Shown: piece by piece, positions 44,706-52,794 of the stretch
How the letters are laid out: the number at the start of each line of letters is the position of its first letter
Numbering within the stretch: the stretch's first letter is position 1
Source: Oligoflexales bacterium
GTDB taxonomy: Bacteria; Bdellovibrionota_B; Oligoflexia; Oligoflexales; RGVZ01
Assembly (NCBI GenBank): GCA_947494335.1
Contig: CANLUT010000001.1
Coordinates: 62,001 to 126,000 of the forward strand
Direction of reading: 5' to 3'
Length of the DNA: 64,000 nucleotides
Program-made: the position numbers and the translations under genes
The notes under the pieces: generated by a model
What the model saw: only the letters and a program-made list of their open reading frames with translations
Database searches by the model: none
Told to the model about the DNA's origin: nothing

Positions 44706-45566
44706 TTAGTATTTGTAGACGCCGCGCTTTGTTTTACGCCCATACCATCCTGCCTCGACATATTTCGCTAGAAGAGGAGACGGTGCATACCGTGGATCGC
44801 CCATGCCTTCGTGGAGAACTTTCAAGATAGCGTAGCAGGTATCAAGTCCCACGAAATCAGCCAATGTTAAAGGTCCCATTGGTTGGTTTGTTCCTAGCTT
44901 CATGCCTTTATCGATATCTTCGGCCGTAGCAACGCCCTCCATGAGTGCATTGAAAGCCTCGTTAATCATTGGCATGAGAATTCTGTTCACGACGAATCCT
45001 GGATAATCAGCGCTACGTGATGTTTCCTTGCCAAGCCCGGTTGCAAGGTCCAAAATCTGCTTGGTCGTGTCCTCTGAAGTTGCGATGCCTGGGATGATCT
45101 CTACAAGCTTCATGAGGGGAACCGGGTTCATAAAGTGCATGCCAATAAATTTATCCGGACGACTGGTTGCCGCAGCTAGGCGTGTAATCGGTATCGATGA
45201 TGTATTGCTGGCGAGAATGCAGCTTGGTTTTACGATCTTATCCAGCGATTGAAATAGCTCGGTTTTAATTCGTTCGCTTTCGATAATGGCTTCGATGACT
45301 ATGTCACAGTCTTTAAGACTATTTAGGTCTGATGCGTAACTAATGTTGCTAAGGCCAGCTGACTTTTGCTCAAGCGAAATAACGGCCTTCGAGGCCAGCT
45401 TTTCCAATGAGCCATTTATAGTTGTCTTCGCCGTTTCGATCTGCTTGGGATTGATGTCCACCAAGATTGTTTTAATACCGTAGGTTGCGAAGACCTGAGC
45501 AATGCCTGCGCCCATTTGACCGCCACCGATGATGCCTGCGCATTTGAACCCTGCAATATCCGCCAT
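44706..45566 (-). CDS. 3-hydroxyacyl/3-hydroxybutyryl-CoA dehydrogenase
   Basis: The supported start is ATG 45566 (MADIAGFKCAGIIGGGQMG, GGAG about 10 bases upstream), giving 286 residues as in typical Hbd; the track start adds 17 codons. The Rossmann motif GIIGGGQMGAGIAQVFA binds NAD(P). SNTSSIPITRLA, GMHFMNPVPLMKLVEII (catalytic His-Glu region) and the C-terminal signature RILMPMINEAFNALMEGVATAEDIDKGM with TNQPMGPLTLADFVGLD are all present. Operonic with the crotonase. Likely acts in short-chain beta-oxidation or poly-hydroxybutyrate-type metabolism. Confidence 0.94.
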   Translation of the reverse strand: MADIAGFKCAGIIGGGQMGAGIAQVFATYGIKTILVDINPKQIETAKTTINGSLEKLASKAVISLEQKSAGLSNISYASDLNSLKDCDIVIEAIIESERIKTELFQSLDKIVKPSCILASNTSSIPITRLAAATSRPDKFIGMHFMNPVPLMKLVEIIPGIATSEDTTKQILDLATGLGKETSRSADYPGFVVNRILMPMINEAFNALMEGVATAEDIDKGMKLGTNQPMGPLTLADFVGLDTCYAILKVLHEGMGDPRYAPSPLLAKYVEAGWYGRKTKRGVYKY

Positions 45567-45643
45567 ATCTAAACCGTCTCCAATATCTGAGAATTGTTGG
45601 ATTTTCCTAGACAACACCCTGCAATGTAAACGATTCCGTCAAT

Positions 45644-45662
45644 TTGTCCAAAAGTTTTACAG
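45644..45662. promoter_or_regulatory. 19-bp palindromic motif, second copy
   Basis: TTGTCCAAAAGTTTTACAG shares 14 of 19 positions with the 26041 palindrome (TGTCnAAAnnTTTnACAG). It is centred about 77 bp before the start predicted from the 45704 sigma-54 element. Confidence 0.45.
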
Positions 45663-45703
45663 CTATTGACGGCTAAGACTCCGAAATTACAAGTCATATT
45701 TCT

Positions 45704-45719
45704 TGGCTTGGAGCTTGCA
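45704..45719 (+). promoter_or_regulatory. Sigma-54 -24/-12 promoter for the caspase-like lipoprotein
   Basis: TGGCTTGGAGCTTGCA keeps TGGC, GG-N10-GC and TTGCA; two mismatches at the A and C of the -24 element. 60 bp before the gene start. Confidence 0.6.
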
Positions 45720-45778
45720 GATCCAAGTGGGTCCCCATGTGTCCGTTGCCTATTCGCTCCCCGATCGGAGGAAAGTCC

Positions 45779-46960
45779 ATGATGTTTGGCCTGCTGAAGT
45801 CTTCAGTCATTGCTCTGTCCCTAACCGCATTTGTCGGTTGTGGGCAAAATACGGATGAGGCCAGCAGCCGTTTGAAAATAATCCCCGCCGATCGCAATGC
45901 AAAAAACGTCGCGCTGATTATTGGAAGTCCCAATGATTTGCCAGGTGTTGTGAAGGATATCGCAGAAGTTTCTAAAATGCTGCGTGAGTCAAATCTTGGT
46001 TATGAAATCAAAGTCATCAGTCCCGCGTCTGCGTCTCAAGCTCTGGATGCTGCCAGTGAGGTGGGGAAGCTGCTGAGTGCAAACTCAACCGTATTCTTTT
46101 ACTACTCCGGTCATGGGGCAGAAAGTGGAGTTTTGATTGGTCAAGGTTACCAGACATTTAGGCTCAAAAGTGTTGTCAAGCGGTTGGGCGATGCGGCGCC
46201 TGGCGGAAAATTTAAGCGGTTCATTGCCGTCATGGATAGCTGTTTTAGCGGCCAAAATGTGGATGGTAATGAGTCCATGTTCATGACGGGGCAAGTGAAG
46301 TCAGAGCAGCAGATGCTCAGCACATCGCTTGGCATGATGACAGCGGACCTTAAGTCAAAATCAAATTCGGACTTGCCTTTTGAGCAGGCCCTCGTAGTTG
46401 CGGCGTCGCAGGCCAATCAGACCTCTCTTGATTTTGGATCTTCCGTTGGCGGAGCCTTCACATCCTCATGGCGTAAAATGCTAAAAAAAGGTTTTGGTTC
46501 TAATCAACAGTACACTCTAAGTCAGCTTTTAGAAGAGTCGAAGGTGGAAACCCTCCGACAGACGGGCGGTAGTCATACCCCTGTGTGGAAGGCGATGCCA
46601 GAAAATATTCTCTCCGAACCTCTAAGTAGCATCTCTCCATCACCTCAGACCAACGCTGGTATTTTTATGGCCTTAGGCGAGGTTTTGGCAGGTGATACGA
46701 TGATCTTTGCGTCCCTTCCAGTGAATGTGGCAGTAGGCTCTGTAGAATTGTGCAGAGGTGATAAAGTCGCATGTTCCTCTGGAAACGGTCAAAAACTGAC
46801 TGCATTAATTTCAGCTATCGAAATGAAAATTCCAGATCGGCAGATTTACCGAGCTGAAAGGCATGTTCTGCTGGCTGCTGGGGATATTGTTACTGCAGTT
46901 GTGCGAGATTCCAGCGGCCGGGCTATTGATGCGATTGCTGTGAAATTGACTACGCGATAA
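45779..46960 (+). CDS. Caspase-fold (C14/metacaspase-like) lipoprotein
   Basis: 393 residues from ATG 45779, just after GGAGGAAAG; the track start lies upstream of that ribosome-binding site. Lipoprotein signal MMFGLLKSSVIALSLTAFVGC. A p20-like caspase domain follows: KNVALIIGSPNDLPGVVKDI (first strand and helix), the catalytic His in FFYYSGHGAESG and the catalytic Cys in IAVMDSCFSGQ. The D-S-C-x-S-G form is that of metacaspases, which cut after Arg or Lys. The C-terminal about 130 residues are a beta domain of unknown role. Bacterial caspase homologues are usually cytosolic, so membrane-anchored export is unusual. The gene is monocistronic. Confidence 0.88.
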   Translation: MMFGLLKSSVIALSLTAFVGCGQNTDEASSRLKIIPADRNAKNVALIIGSPNDLPGVVKDIAEVSKMLRESNLGYEIKVISPASASQALDAASEVGKLLSANSTVFFYYSGHGAESGVLIGQGYQTFRLKSVVKRLGDAAPGGKFKRFIAVMDSCFSGQNVDGNESMFMTGQVKSEQQMLSTSLGMMTADLKSKSNSDLPFEQALVVAASQANQTSLDFGSSVGGAFTSSWRKMLKKGFGSNQQYTLSQLLEESKVETLRQTGGSHTPVWKAMPENILSEPLSSISPSPQTNAGIFMALGEVLAGDTMIFASLPVNVAVGSVELCRGDKVACSSGNGQKLTALISAIEMKIPDRQIYRAERHVLLAAGDIVTAVVRDSSGRAIDAIAVKLTTR

Positions 46961-47018
46961 AAACTGCGTTGAAATTGCGAATTTTGAAAACGTAAAAAAT
47001 GTACACGTCGACGGTGTT

Positions 47019-47876
47019 TCACTTTAATAAATTAATTTTTGATATTTTATTTCCAAGTTCAGTGACTGCGTCTGCAAAATAATGCGATGTGCTCTGGGCA
47101 GTTCTTGACGTCAGAAAAATAATTTTTCCACTCTTTACCGCATTCAGTCTACCCCATGCTGGGTGATTTTTTATTGTAGAACGTGCAGTGGCTGAGTCGG
47201 AGCCAAGTACTACAATGGCGTCTGGGTTCATGCGAAGCAGCGCCTCAGCGTCTAATTTCGGCCATGACTTGACACCGGTTGTTGAGGCCACGTTAGATGC
47301 TCCAGCTCTGGTCGCCAAGTCGTCGAATAGTGTTCCCTGTCCCATGATTACAAGATCAGGATCATAAAGAAGAAGAGTAGGGCGCGGACCGGTCTTAGTG
47401 ACTGCCGATGCTTTCCGAAGAAAGTCCTGCTTCATGAGGCTTGCCTTGTCTTTGCAGCCTATAACGGATCCGATCTGTTCGATGTTATGGGCGATATCTT
47501 CAGCTGAGGCGAACCGGGTGAGTGTCAAGAGAGGGATCTTTCTTGCTGTCGTCATTTTCAGTAGCTCTGGACGATTAAAAGTCGCAGCTATGACGAGATC
47601 TGGCTTCAAGGCAAAAAGACTCTCGGGCTCTGAGTGGACTCGGCCTCTTATCAGATGAGCCTTTTGTGTCACGCTACTCATGGATGAGTCTTCTGAAAGA
47701 GTTGATAAGGCTATGAGCCTAGACACGCCTCCACAAGAGGGCAACAGATCCAACAAAATTTCATCACTTGCTAAGGAAAGTGATGCAATACGAGACGCGC
47801 TCGATAAGTCATTGCAGAAGGACCTTGAGGATAGAAAAACGAGTAATAAGACTGTGATATGTGCAAATTTGATCAT
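47019..47876 (-). CDS. Periplasmic binding protein, corrinoid/iron-chelate type (BtuF-like)
   Basis: 285 residues from ATG 47876 (MIKFAHITVLLLVFLSSRSF signal). Two-lobe class III binding protein pattern: RIASLSLASDEILLDLL, HSEPESLFALKPDLVIAA, WPKLDAEALLRMNPDAIVVLG and HPAWGRLNAVKSGKIIFL, all typical of BtuF/FhuD-type proteins that pass vitamin B12 or metal chelates to an inner-membrane ABC transporter. The permease and ATPase genes are not in the window. It is divergent from the 48063 gene and the receptor cluster. The start codon is uncertain because neither candidate has a good ribosome-binding site. Confidence 0.85.
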   Translation of the reverse strand: MIKFAHITVLLLVFLSSRSFCNDLSSASRIASLSLASDEILLDLLPSCGGVSRLIALSTLSEDSSMSSVTQKAHLIRGRVHSEPESLFALKPDLVIAATFNRPELLKMTTARKIPLLTLTRFASAEDIAHNIEQIGSVIGCKDKASLMKQDFLRKASAVTKTGPRPTLLLYDPDLVIMGQGTLFDDLATRAGASNVASTTGVKSWPKLDAEALLRMNPDAIVVLGSDSATARSTIKNHPAWGRLNAVKSGKIIFLTSRTAQSTSHYFADAVTELGNKISKINLLK

Positions 47877-47990
47877 GCAGGGCAGTATAGTCGGTTGTCC
47901 TGATCGTCTCAACACAATGCGCTTGTCTCTGAAACATTAATGCTCACAGGGCATCAATAACTATTCTTGTGTGGTTTCGAGTTTTCTCCT

Positions 47991-48006
47991 TGGCACAAGG
48001 TTTGCT
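47991..48006 (+). promoter_or_regulatory. Sigma-54 -24/-12 promoter, perfect consensus
   Basis: TGGCACAAGGTTTGCT fits TGGCACRNNNNTTGCW at every defined base, 57 bp before ATG 48063; predicted start about 48017. Confidence 0.85.
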
Positions 48007-48062
48007 GACATCTGGATCGTTTAGTGGCCAAAATGTTGGATATAAGTCGAAAGGATTAATTT

Positions 48063-48491
48063 ATGAGTCATTTGGATGAGCATCAGGATCATAGTCGATG
48101 GCAGTCAGAACACGCATTTTGGCTGGATGAAGTAAAAGTGTGGAAGTCTGAACACCGTTTGGCTTTATCTTTGGCAAAAGACCTTGAATTAGTGTACTCG
48201 CGATTACAATCAGAACTTGAAAATTTTGAACGCCACATTTTTGACCATGAAACTCAGATTTCCGTCCATGAGGGCGTTATGGCGCAGGCAGAAAAGCCCG
48301 GTGGCACTGATATTGGTGCTGCCGGAATGGAGGCTCTACATGATCGAGAGGTTTCGGTTCATGCGTCACAAGTGACAGCTTTTGAAGATATTCGGAAGCG
48401 GCATCAAAGTTTTATTAAGAATCTGAAATTAATCGGGCGAGTCATTGATCGAGCGGATGAGGAACAACCAGTTTTCAGGGACCAGCCATAG
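48063..48491 (+). CDS. Small His-rich coiled-coil protein of unknown function
   Basis: 142 residues, soluble, no signal. The first 40 residues are rich in His, Trp and Glu (MSHLDEHQDHSRWQSEHAFW, then WKSEH); the middle is a heptad-like helix (LSLAKDLELVYSRLQSELENFERHI), followed by HDREVSVHASQVTAFEDI. Fifteen or so His scattered along the helix could bind metal. Not a family I recognise. AAAGGA precedes the ATG, and a perfect sigma-54 promoter drives it. The next codirectional gene begins 126 bp later, so it may or may not share the transcript. Confidence 0.75.
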   Translation: MSHLDEHQDHSRWQSEHAFWLDEVKVWKSEHRLALSLAKDLELVYSRLQSELENFERHIFDHETQISVHEGVMAQAEKPGGTDIGAAGMEALHDREVSVHASQVTAFEDIRKRHQSFIKNLKLIGRVIDRADEEQPVFRDQP

Positions 48492-48617
48492 AAAACCATT
48501 GCCTCCTCCAAGGTTCCATTTCACAATGACCCTGCTACTTGAAAAACATTCCAGATCCGCCGCATGGCTTTAACATGTAGCTTTATGTGCTGGTTTGAGT
48601 AGAGTCAGGGAGACTTT

Positions 48618-49781
48618 GTGATCTCGCCATCGTCGATTTGTGTCTACATATTTGCTTTCTTGGTTGCTTGTGGTCCCCTGCCGCGTCCGCGTCTTTTTGA
48701 CGGTGGCGTGGGACAGACTCAAGTATCTTACTCGGTTACAGGTTTAGTTTTTACGAGTGCAGATAGCTCGTACTCTTCAAGTGACATCTACTTTTATGAC
48801 TTTATCACTGGCGCCGTGAAGCCACTGGCTGCTGGTGAGAGTGGAGATGTTTTAACGCGTTGGCAATTTAAGCGACTGTGGATATTCAACCGGTCTTCTG
48901 GTCGTGTTAGTTACAGTCATATTAGCCCAAAAGAGGGACCTACATCCCGTTCCGTCGAGCGTAGAACCCCGATGGCCCTGACCGGCGATCCATCTGACAT
49001 GGTCGATTTGGGGCAGGGGTCCCTAGCATTGGCTATGGGTTCTGCTCACAAAGTTGTGATCGGAAATTTGGTGTCAAACTCATCTGCAACCAATGATTTG
49101 GGGGCGGTCGACACGGGCGACCGGGCCGTGCCATTTAGGCCTGGAACCATGACAACAATTGACGGAGATCTGTGGGTCCTACACCAACATCTTGGAGATA
49201 ATTGGAAGGCGACTGGACCGGGAAGACTTTTTACTGCGCGTCAATCAAAAGACGGTTCATGGGGTTGGGTTGATCAAAGTCCCACATCGGCAGGAACGCA
49301 AGGAATTTTATTGAACGTATCCAATCCTGTATTGGCATTTAAAAGTCAGGGCCGCGTCGTTATAATTGGTGGCATATGCTACCAATCTATGGGAGCCAGT
49401 TGTGTGGCGGGGGTCGATGCATTCGACACTGATAGCAGAACCGTTCAGCATTTATTCGATCTTCCTAGTGGTTATGAATCTATTGGACCGATGGTCCCAG
49501 GCCCATCATCCCAAACGGTTTTACTTTGCCTAAAGCAAGATAACAACCCAAACGCAAAGATCGTATCGATCAGCGTTGTCAGTGGTTTAATTGAAAAAAC
49601 TTGGGATACGGGAATGACGTCTTGTGGGCCGTTCTATCCGGATAAAGATGGATCGCGAGTTTTCGTGATAAAGTCCTCCACCAAGGCCAGTGAGCTATAC
49701 ATTTTAAATTCGGATCTGGAATCCTTATCAAAAATCGATCTTCCATTCCCTGTAACGGGGATGGAGCTTGTTGATGAATAG
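48618..49781 (+). CDS. Beta-propeller-like lipoprotein paired with a TonB receptor
   Basis: 387 residues from GTG 48618 (AGGGAG upstream). Lipoprotein signal MISPSSICVYIFAFLVAC. The mature part has about seven repeats of 40-50 residues with the rise-and-fall strand pattern of YncE-type propellers (SSDIYFYDFITGAVKPLAAG, GLIEKTWDTGMTSCG, SELYILNSDLESLSKIDLP). It overlaps the TonB-dependent receptor gene by 8 bp, so they are made together. A propeller lipoprotein encoded next to a receptor recalls BtuG, the surface B12-capturing partner of BtuB in Bacteroidetes; here that is an analogy, not a demonstrated homology. Confidence 0.78.
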   Translation: MISPSSICVYIFAFLVACGPLPRPRLFDGGVGQTQVSYSVTGLVFTSADSSYSSSDIYFYDFITGAVKPLAAGESGDVLTRWQFKRLWIFNRSSGRVSYSHISPKEGPTSRSVERRTPMALTGDPSDMVDLGQGSLALAMGSAHKVVIGNLVSNSSATNDLGAVDTGDRAVPFRPGTMTTIDGDLWVLHQHLGDNWKATGPGRLFTARQSKDGSWGWVDQSPTSAGTQGILLNVSNPVLAFKSQGRVVIIGGICYQSMGASCVAGVDAFDTDSRTVQHLFDLPSGYESIGPMVPGPSSQTVLLCLKQDNNPNAKIVSISVVSGLIEKTWDTGMTSCGPFYPDKDGSRVFVIKSSTKASELYILNSDLESLSKIDLPFPVTGMELVDE

Positions 49782-51756
49782 AAATCTCTTACTGTTGATG
49801 TCTCTCATTGCATTTGACCATGCGTGGTTTACATCAACAGTCTTTGCTGACACTCAAGAAGTGTTCATTCGGGGCGCTGTCAATGAGCGTAGAGACGTCA
49901 ATAGGCCCGGACAGTCTGTTGTGATTAGCCCCTCTGGTGAAACCCGATTTGATACCCAAGCTTATTTCAAGACAGATCCATCAATGCAGATGAGTGGGGC
50001 TGGACGAACGACTGGATTCACGCTGCCACTTTTCCGCGGTCAAGACGCTCGATCCAGTCACGTTTTTGTGGATGATATGGAGTTGCAAGATCCTTATTCT
50101 GGTCTACCGATGATTGACGATGTCGACTTGCGCGCTTTCGGTGGGATGATGATTCACAAGGGTGTTTCACCTTGGAATGTGCCTGTTTTGGATCCCGGAG
50201 GGGTGATTCAGTTTTCATTACGAACCCAGCGTTCTCCAATATCGGCTGGTCTTAGCATTGGAGACGTAGCTGGGACCAATGGATGGGGCCGATCGTCACT
50301 TCAACATGGTAGTAGTTCCACTTCGGGACTATACGCCCGGTCTAGTCGCTCTTCAGGAGACTATCGCTACTTTAGTGACAACAACACAATTTTGAATCCT
50401 GAAGACGATGCAGTGGTAAAACGTAAAAACAACGATCAGCAAAGTGCTCAGGGGTTGGCTCATGTGTCATGGACGGGAGACACTGCCCGAGCCCGAACAT
50501 TGGGATGGTTTCAGGAAAGCAAACGCGGCATATCGCTGGGCGAGATCACAGAATCAGGTCGCGCCCGTTCTGTCTCTCGCACTGGAATCATAACCGCCGC
50601 ATACCGGCAGGACATTTCGGATGCAATTTGGACGGGGATTGACGCTGGGGGATTTGCGGCCAAACGGACGTTAAAGGATCCTGGTCAGAGTCTCGGCTTC
50701 GCCACGAGACGAGATTTGGAAACGGAGTCTTTCAGGACGCGATTTACCTTGGGGTATGATTCGTCAGCATTTTCAACAATTGGAAGTGCTGAACGTCAGG
50801 ACTCACGAACAAAGCTCGCAAGCACTTATGAGGGTGACTACTTTTCGCCAAAAGCTTCCGGTTACAAGTTGTTTCTTGGCACGCGTATTAAAGCCAGCGA
50901 AGACCAAACACTTGAATTGAAAGCTGGATCTCAATGGCAGACAAGTGTCACGTCGAATGTCTCGGGAGATGATGCTCAGCTGGCGGGAGGTAAGCCGTCC
51001 AGTAGCGCCTCCATTGCATGGAGTCGATTTGTAGAAGGTTTTTTACTCTATGCCCAGTTTGCAAAGTACAGTCGTGCTGCGAGTCTTCTGGAACGGATTG
51101 GTGATGGAGGGCAAATTGAAGGTGCCCAAGAGTTGCGTCCAGAGGTCGCCTCAGCGATTGAGTTTGGAAGTCGTTTTTATCGTGATCTGTTTTCTGATGT
51201 TAAAACTATTTTGAATTTTGCGATTTGGTCGAGGCGTAACGACGAGGTGATCCGCATTGATCGGGTGTCACCAGTCAGGTGGCGTGCCAGGAATGCTGGT
51301 CGCCAGCATTTTCTGGGTGTGGAGTCTCGATTAGATATAGGTTCAGATCATGCTGGCCTCGAGGCGGCGCTTAGTTGGATGCGGGCTAATCAAGCGGAGA
51401 GCGGCTTGATTGTCCCTTGGATGCCTTTTTGGCAAGGTGTCGTTGGTGGTCGGTGGGAGATTTTTCCTCAGGCAGTTTTACGGACAGTCAGTCAATTCAT
51501 TGGTCGAATGTATCATGACGTGAGCAACACACGGGAACTCATGTGGACGGTAACACACGATGTTTCATTAGATTATATTGCTCCAAATCAAGACTGGAAG
51601 GCGGGCTTGGCTGTCACAAATCTTACGAATGTTGCATACCGCTCCATTAGAGACACTGTTACCAATAAGCCAGATGGGCGGATGGCGTTCAGTCACTATA
51701 ATGGTGATCCATTGCCGGGGCGATCTTGGCTAGCCAGTTTTTCTGTTGGAATTTGA
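49774..51756 (+). CDS. TonB-dependent outer-membrane receptor
   Basis: 660 residues from ATG 49774 (GGAG upstream). Signal peptide MNRNLLLLMSLIAFDHAWFTSTVFA. The plug domain shows FRGQDARSSHVFVDDMELQDPYSG and IDDVDLRAFGGMMIHKG...LDPGGVIQF, the standard order for receptors of the BtuB/CirA type. The barrel follows with SLLERIGDGGQIEGAQELRPEVASAIEFGSRFY, the conserved late-barrel stretch of this family, and AGLAVTNLTNVAYR near the C-terminus. With the lipoprotein and the divergent binding protein, it forms an import route likely for a corrinoid or metal chelate. The ligand cannot be read from sequence. Confidence 0.9.
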   Translation: MNRNLLLLMSLIAFDHAWFTSTVFADTQEVFIRGAVNERRDVNRPGQSVVISPSGETRFDTQAYFKTDPSMQMSGAGRTTGFTLPLFRGQDARSSHVFVDDMELQDPYSGLPMIDDVDLRAFGGMMIHKGVSPWNVPVLDPGGVIQFSLRTQRSPISAGLSIGDVAGTNGWGRSSLQHGSSSTSGLYARSSRSSGDYRYFSDNNTILNPEDDAVVKRKNNDQQSAQGLAHVSWTGDTARARTLGWFQESKRGISLGEITESGRARSVSRTGIITAAYRQDISDAIWTGIDAGGFAAKRTLKDPGQSLGFATRRDLETESFRTRFTLGYDSSAFSTIGSAERQDSRTKLASTYEGDYFSPKASGYKLFLGTRIKASEDQTLELKAGSQWQTSVTSNVSGDDAQLAGGKPSSSASIAWSRFVEGFLLYAQFAKYSRAASLLERIGDGGQIEGAQELRPEVASAIEFGSRFYRDLFSDVKTILNFAIWSRRNDEVIRIDRVSPVRWRARNAGRQHFLGVESRLDIGSDHAGLEAALSWMRANQAESGLIVPWMPFWQGVVGGRWEIFPQAVLRTVSQFIGRMYHDVSNTRELMWTVTHDVSLDYIAPNQDWKAGLAVTNLTNVAYRSIRDTVTNKPDGRMAFSHYNGDPLPGRSWLASFSVGI

Positions 51757-51771
51757 TTTCCGGAGCGTCAA

Positions 51772-52620
51772 TTGAAGTTTGATATCAATATGGATGACAA
51801 TCTTTTTCTTGAGAAAGTTCGACGCGACATGCTGTCGATCGTTCATGATCCATTATTGATATCGTCCGATGGTGCTGACGCACTTCAGGCGACTATGCGT
51901 CAGGGTGTCGAAAGATTTTTGAGGCTACACAGTGACCGACTTTTGAGGATGGTACCTCGACCAGAACCTCGGCTGCCGCTTGGTAAGTGGTTTGAAACGG
52001 TTTTCTTGGCAGCTTTACAGATTTCATTGCCATTCTCAGAGGTTTTTCACAGCGTACGCCATGAGGATGGTGGTGAACTAGATTTTATCGTTGTAACGCC
52101 TCATAGACTGATGCACATCGAATGTTCGATGAAATTTTTCCTGTACACGCCATTTTCAGGTGTAGGTCTTACTCGGTACGTTGGGCCTGGGGGCCACGAT
52201 CGTTTGGATTTGAAGCTAAACAAGATGAGATCAGTTCAATTACGGCGAGCGATGCCTAAATGGTTACAGGATGATCGTCCGGTTGAAAGAATCCTTTGGA
52301 TGGGAGGACGAATTCATCTGCCTTTAAGGAATCATGATCATTGGGTTGAAGGGGCGCAAGAGATAAATAAAAATTGTTCGCGAGGCTTTTGGCAAAAAGC
52401 CAGTGAATTTTTCACTCATGTCCCGTTCGAGGGTGTTTGTGTTCATCTGCCACGTCAATGGTGGATGACATCCTTAACTGGTCTGGCTGTCGATGCTTTG
52501 AAATCCTTTGCTACATTGACATCGGGACAAGGGGTCGAGGAGGCCATCATGCTGGCACTAGTCCAGATCGATGGTTTACATGTCCGGGAGGTTGAGCGCG
52601 GGTTTGTTCTACCTGGTTAA
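51772..52620 (+). CDS. DUF1853 family protein
   Basis: 282 residues from TTG 51772 with GGAG seven bases upstream (an ATG at 51790 is the alternative). The DUF1853 pattern is visible: LGKWFETVFLAAL, GGELDFIVVTPHRLMHIECSMKFFLY and YVGPGGHDRLDLKLNKMRSVQLRRA. The E-x-D...H-x-E-x-x-x-K spacing resembles the core of PD-(D/E)XK nuclease folds, as noted for this family, but no activity is established. Fifteen bp after the TonB receptor gene, so probably in the same operon. No signal peptide, hence cytosolic and an odd companion for uptake genes. Confidence 0.8.
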   Translation: MKFDINMDDNLFLEKVRRDMLSIVHDPLLISSDGADALQATMRQGVERFLRLHSDRLLRMVPRPEPRLPLGKWFETVFLAALQISLPFSEVFHSVRHEDGGELDFIVVTPHRLMHIECSMKFFLYTPFSGVGLTRYVGPGGHDRLDLKLNKMRSVQLRRAMPKWLQDDRPVERILWMGGRIHLPLRNHDHWVEGAQEINKNCSRGFWQKASEFFTHVPFEGVCVHLPRQWWMTSLTGLAVDALKSFATLTSGQGVEEAIMLALVQIDGLHVREVERGFVLPG

Positions 52621-52794
52621 TTCACCCCTAAGGTGCCGTTTTCATGCTCGATAGTGATCAAAATTAGCTCGTATTTAAAAATGATCGCTTGATGAGGTGC
52701 TGCTTAAGGAGAACTCTGGCTATGCCGAAGTCTTTTAACTATGTGATAATAAAGCTCAGAAATCCCAAACAACTAGTTCAGGATGTGCAAGATT

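Noticed and set aside
47941-48062. Cobalamin riboswitch before the uptake genes
   Set aside because: No B12 box or extended fold; the conserved features in this gap are explained by the sigma-54 promoter.
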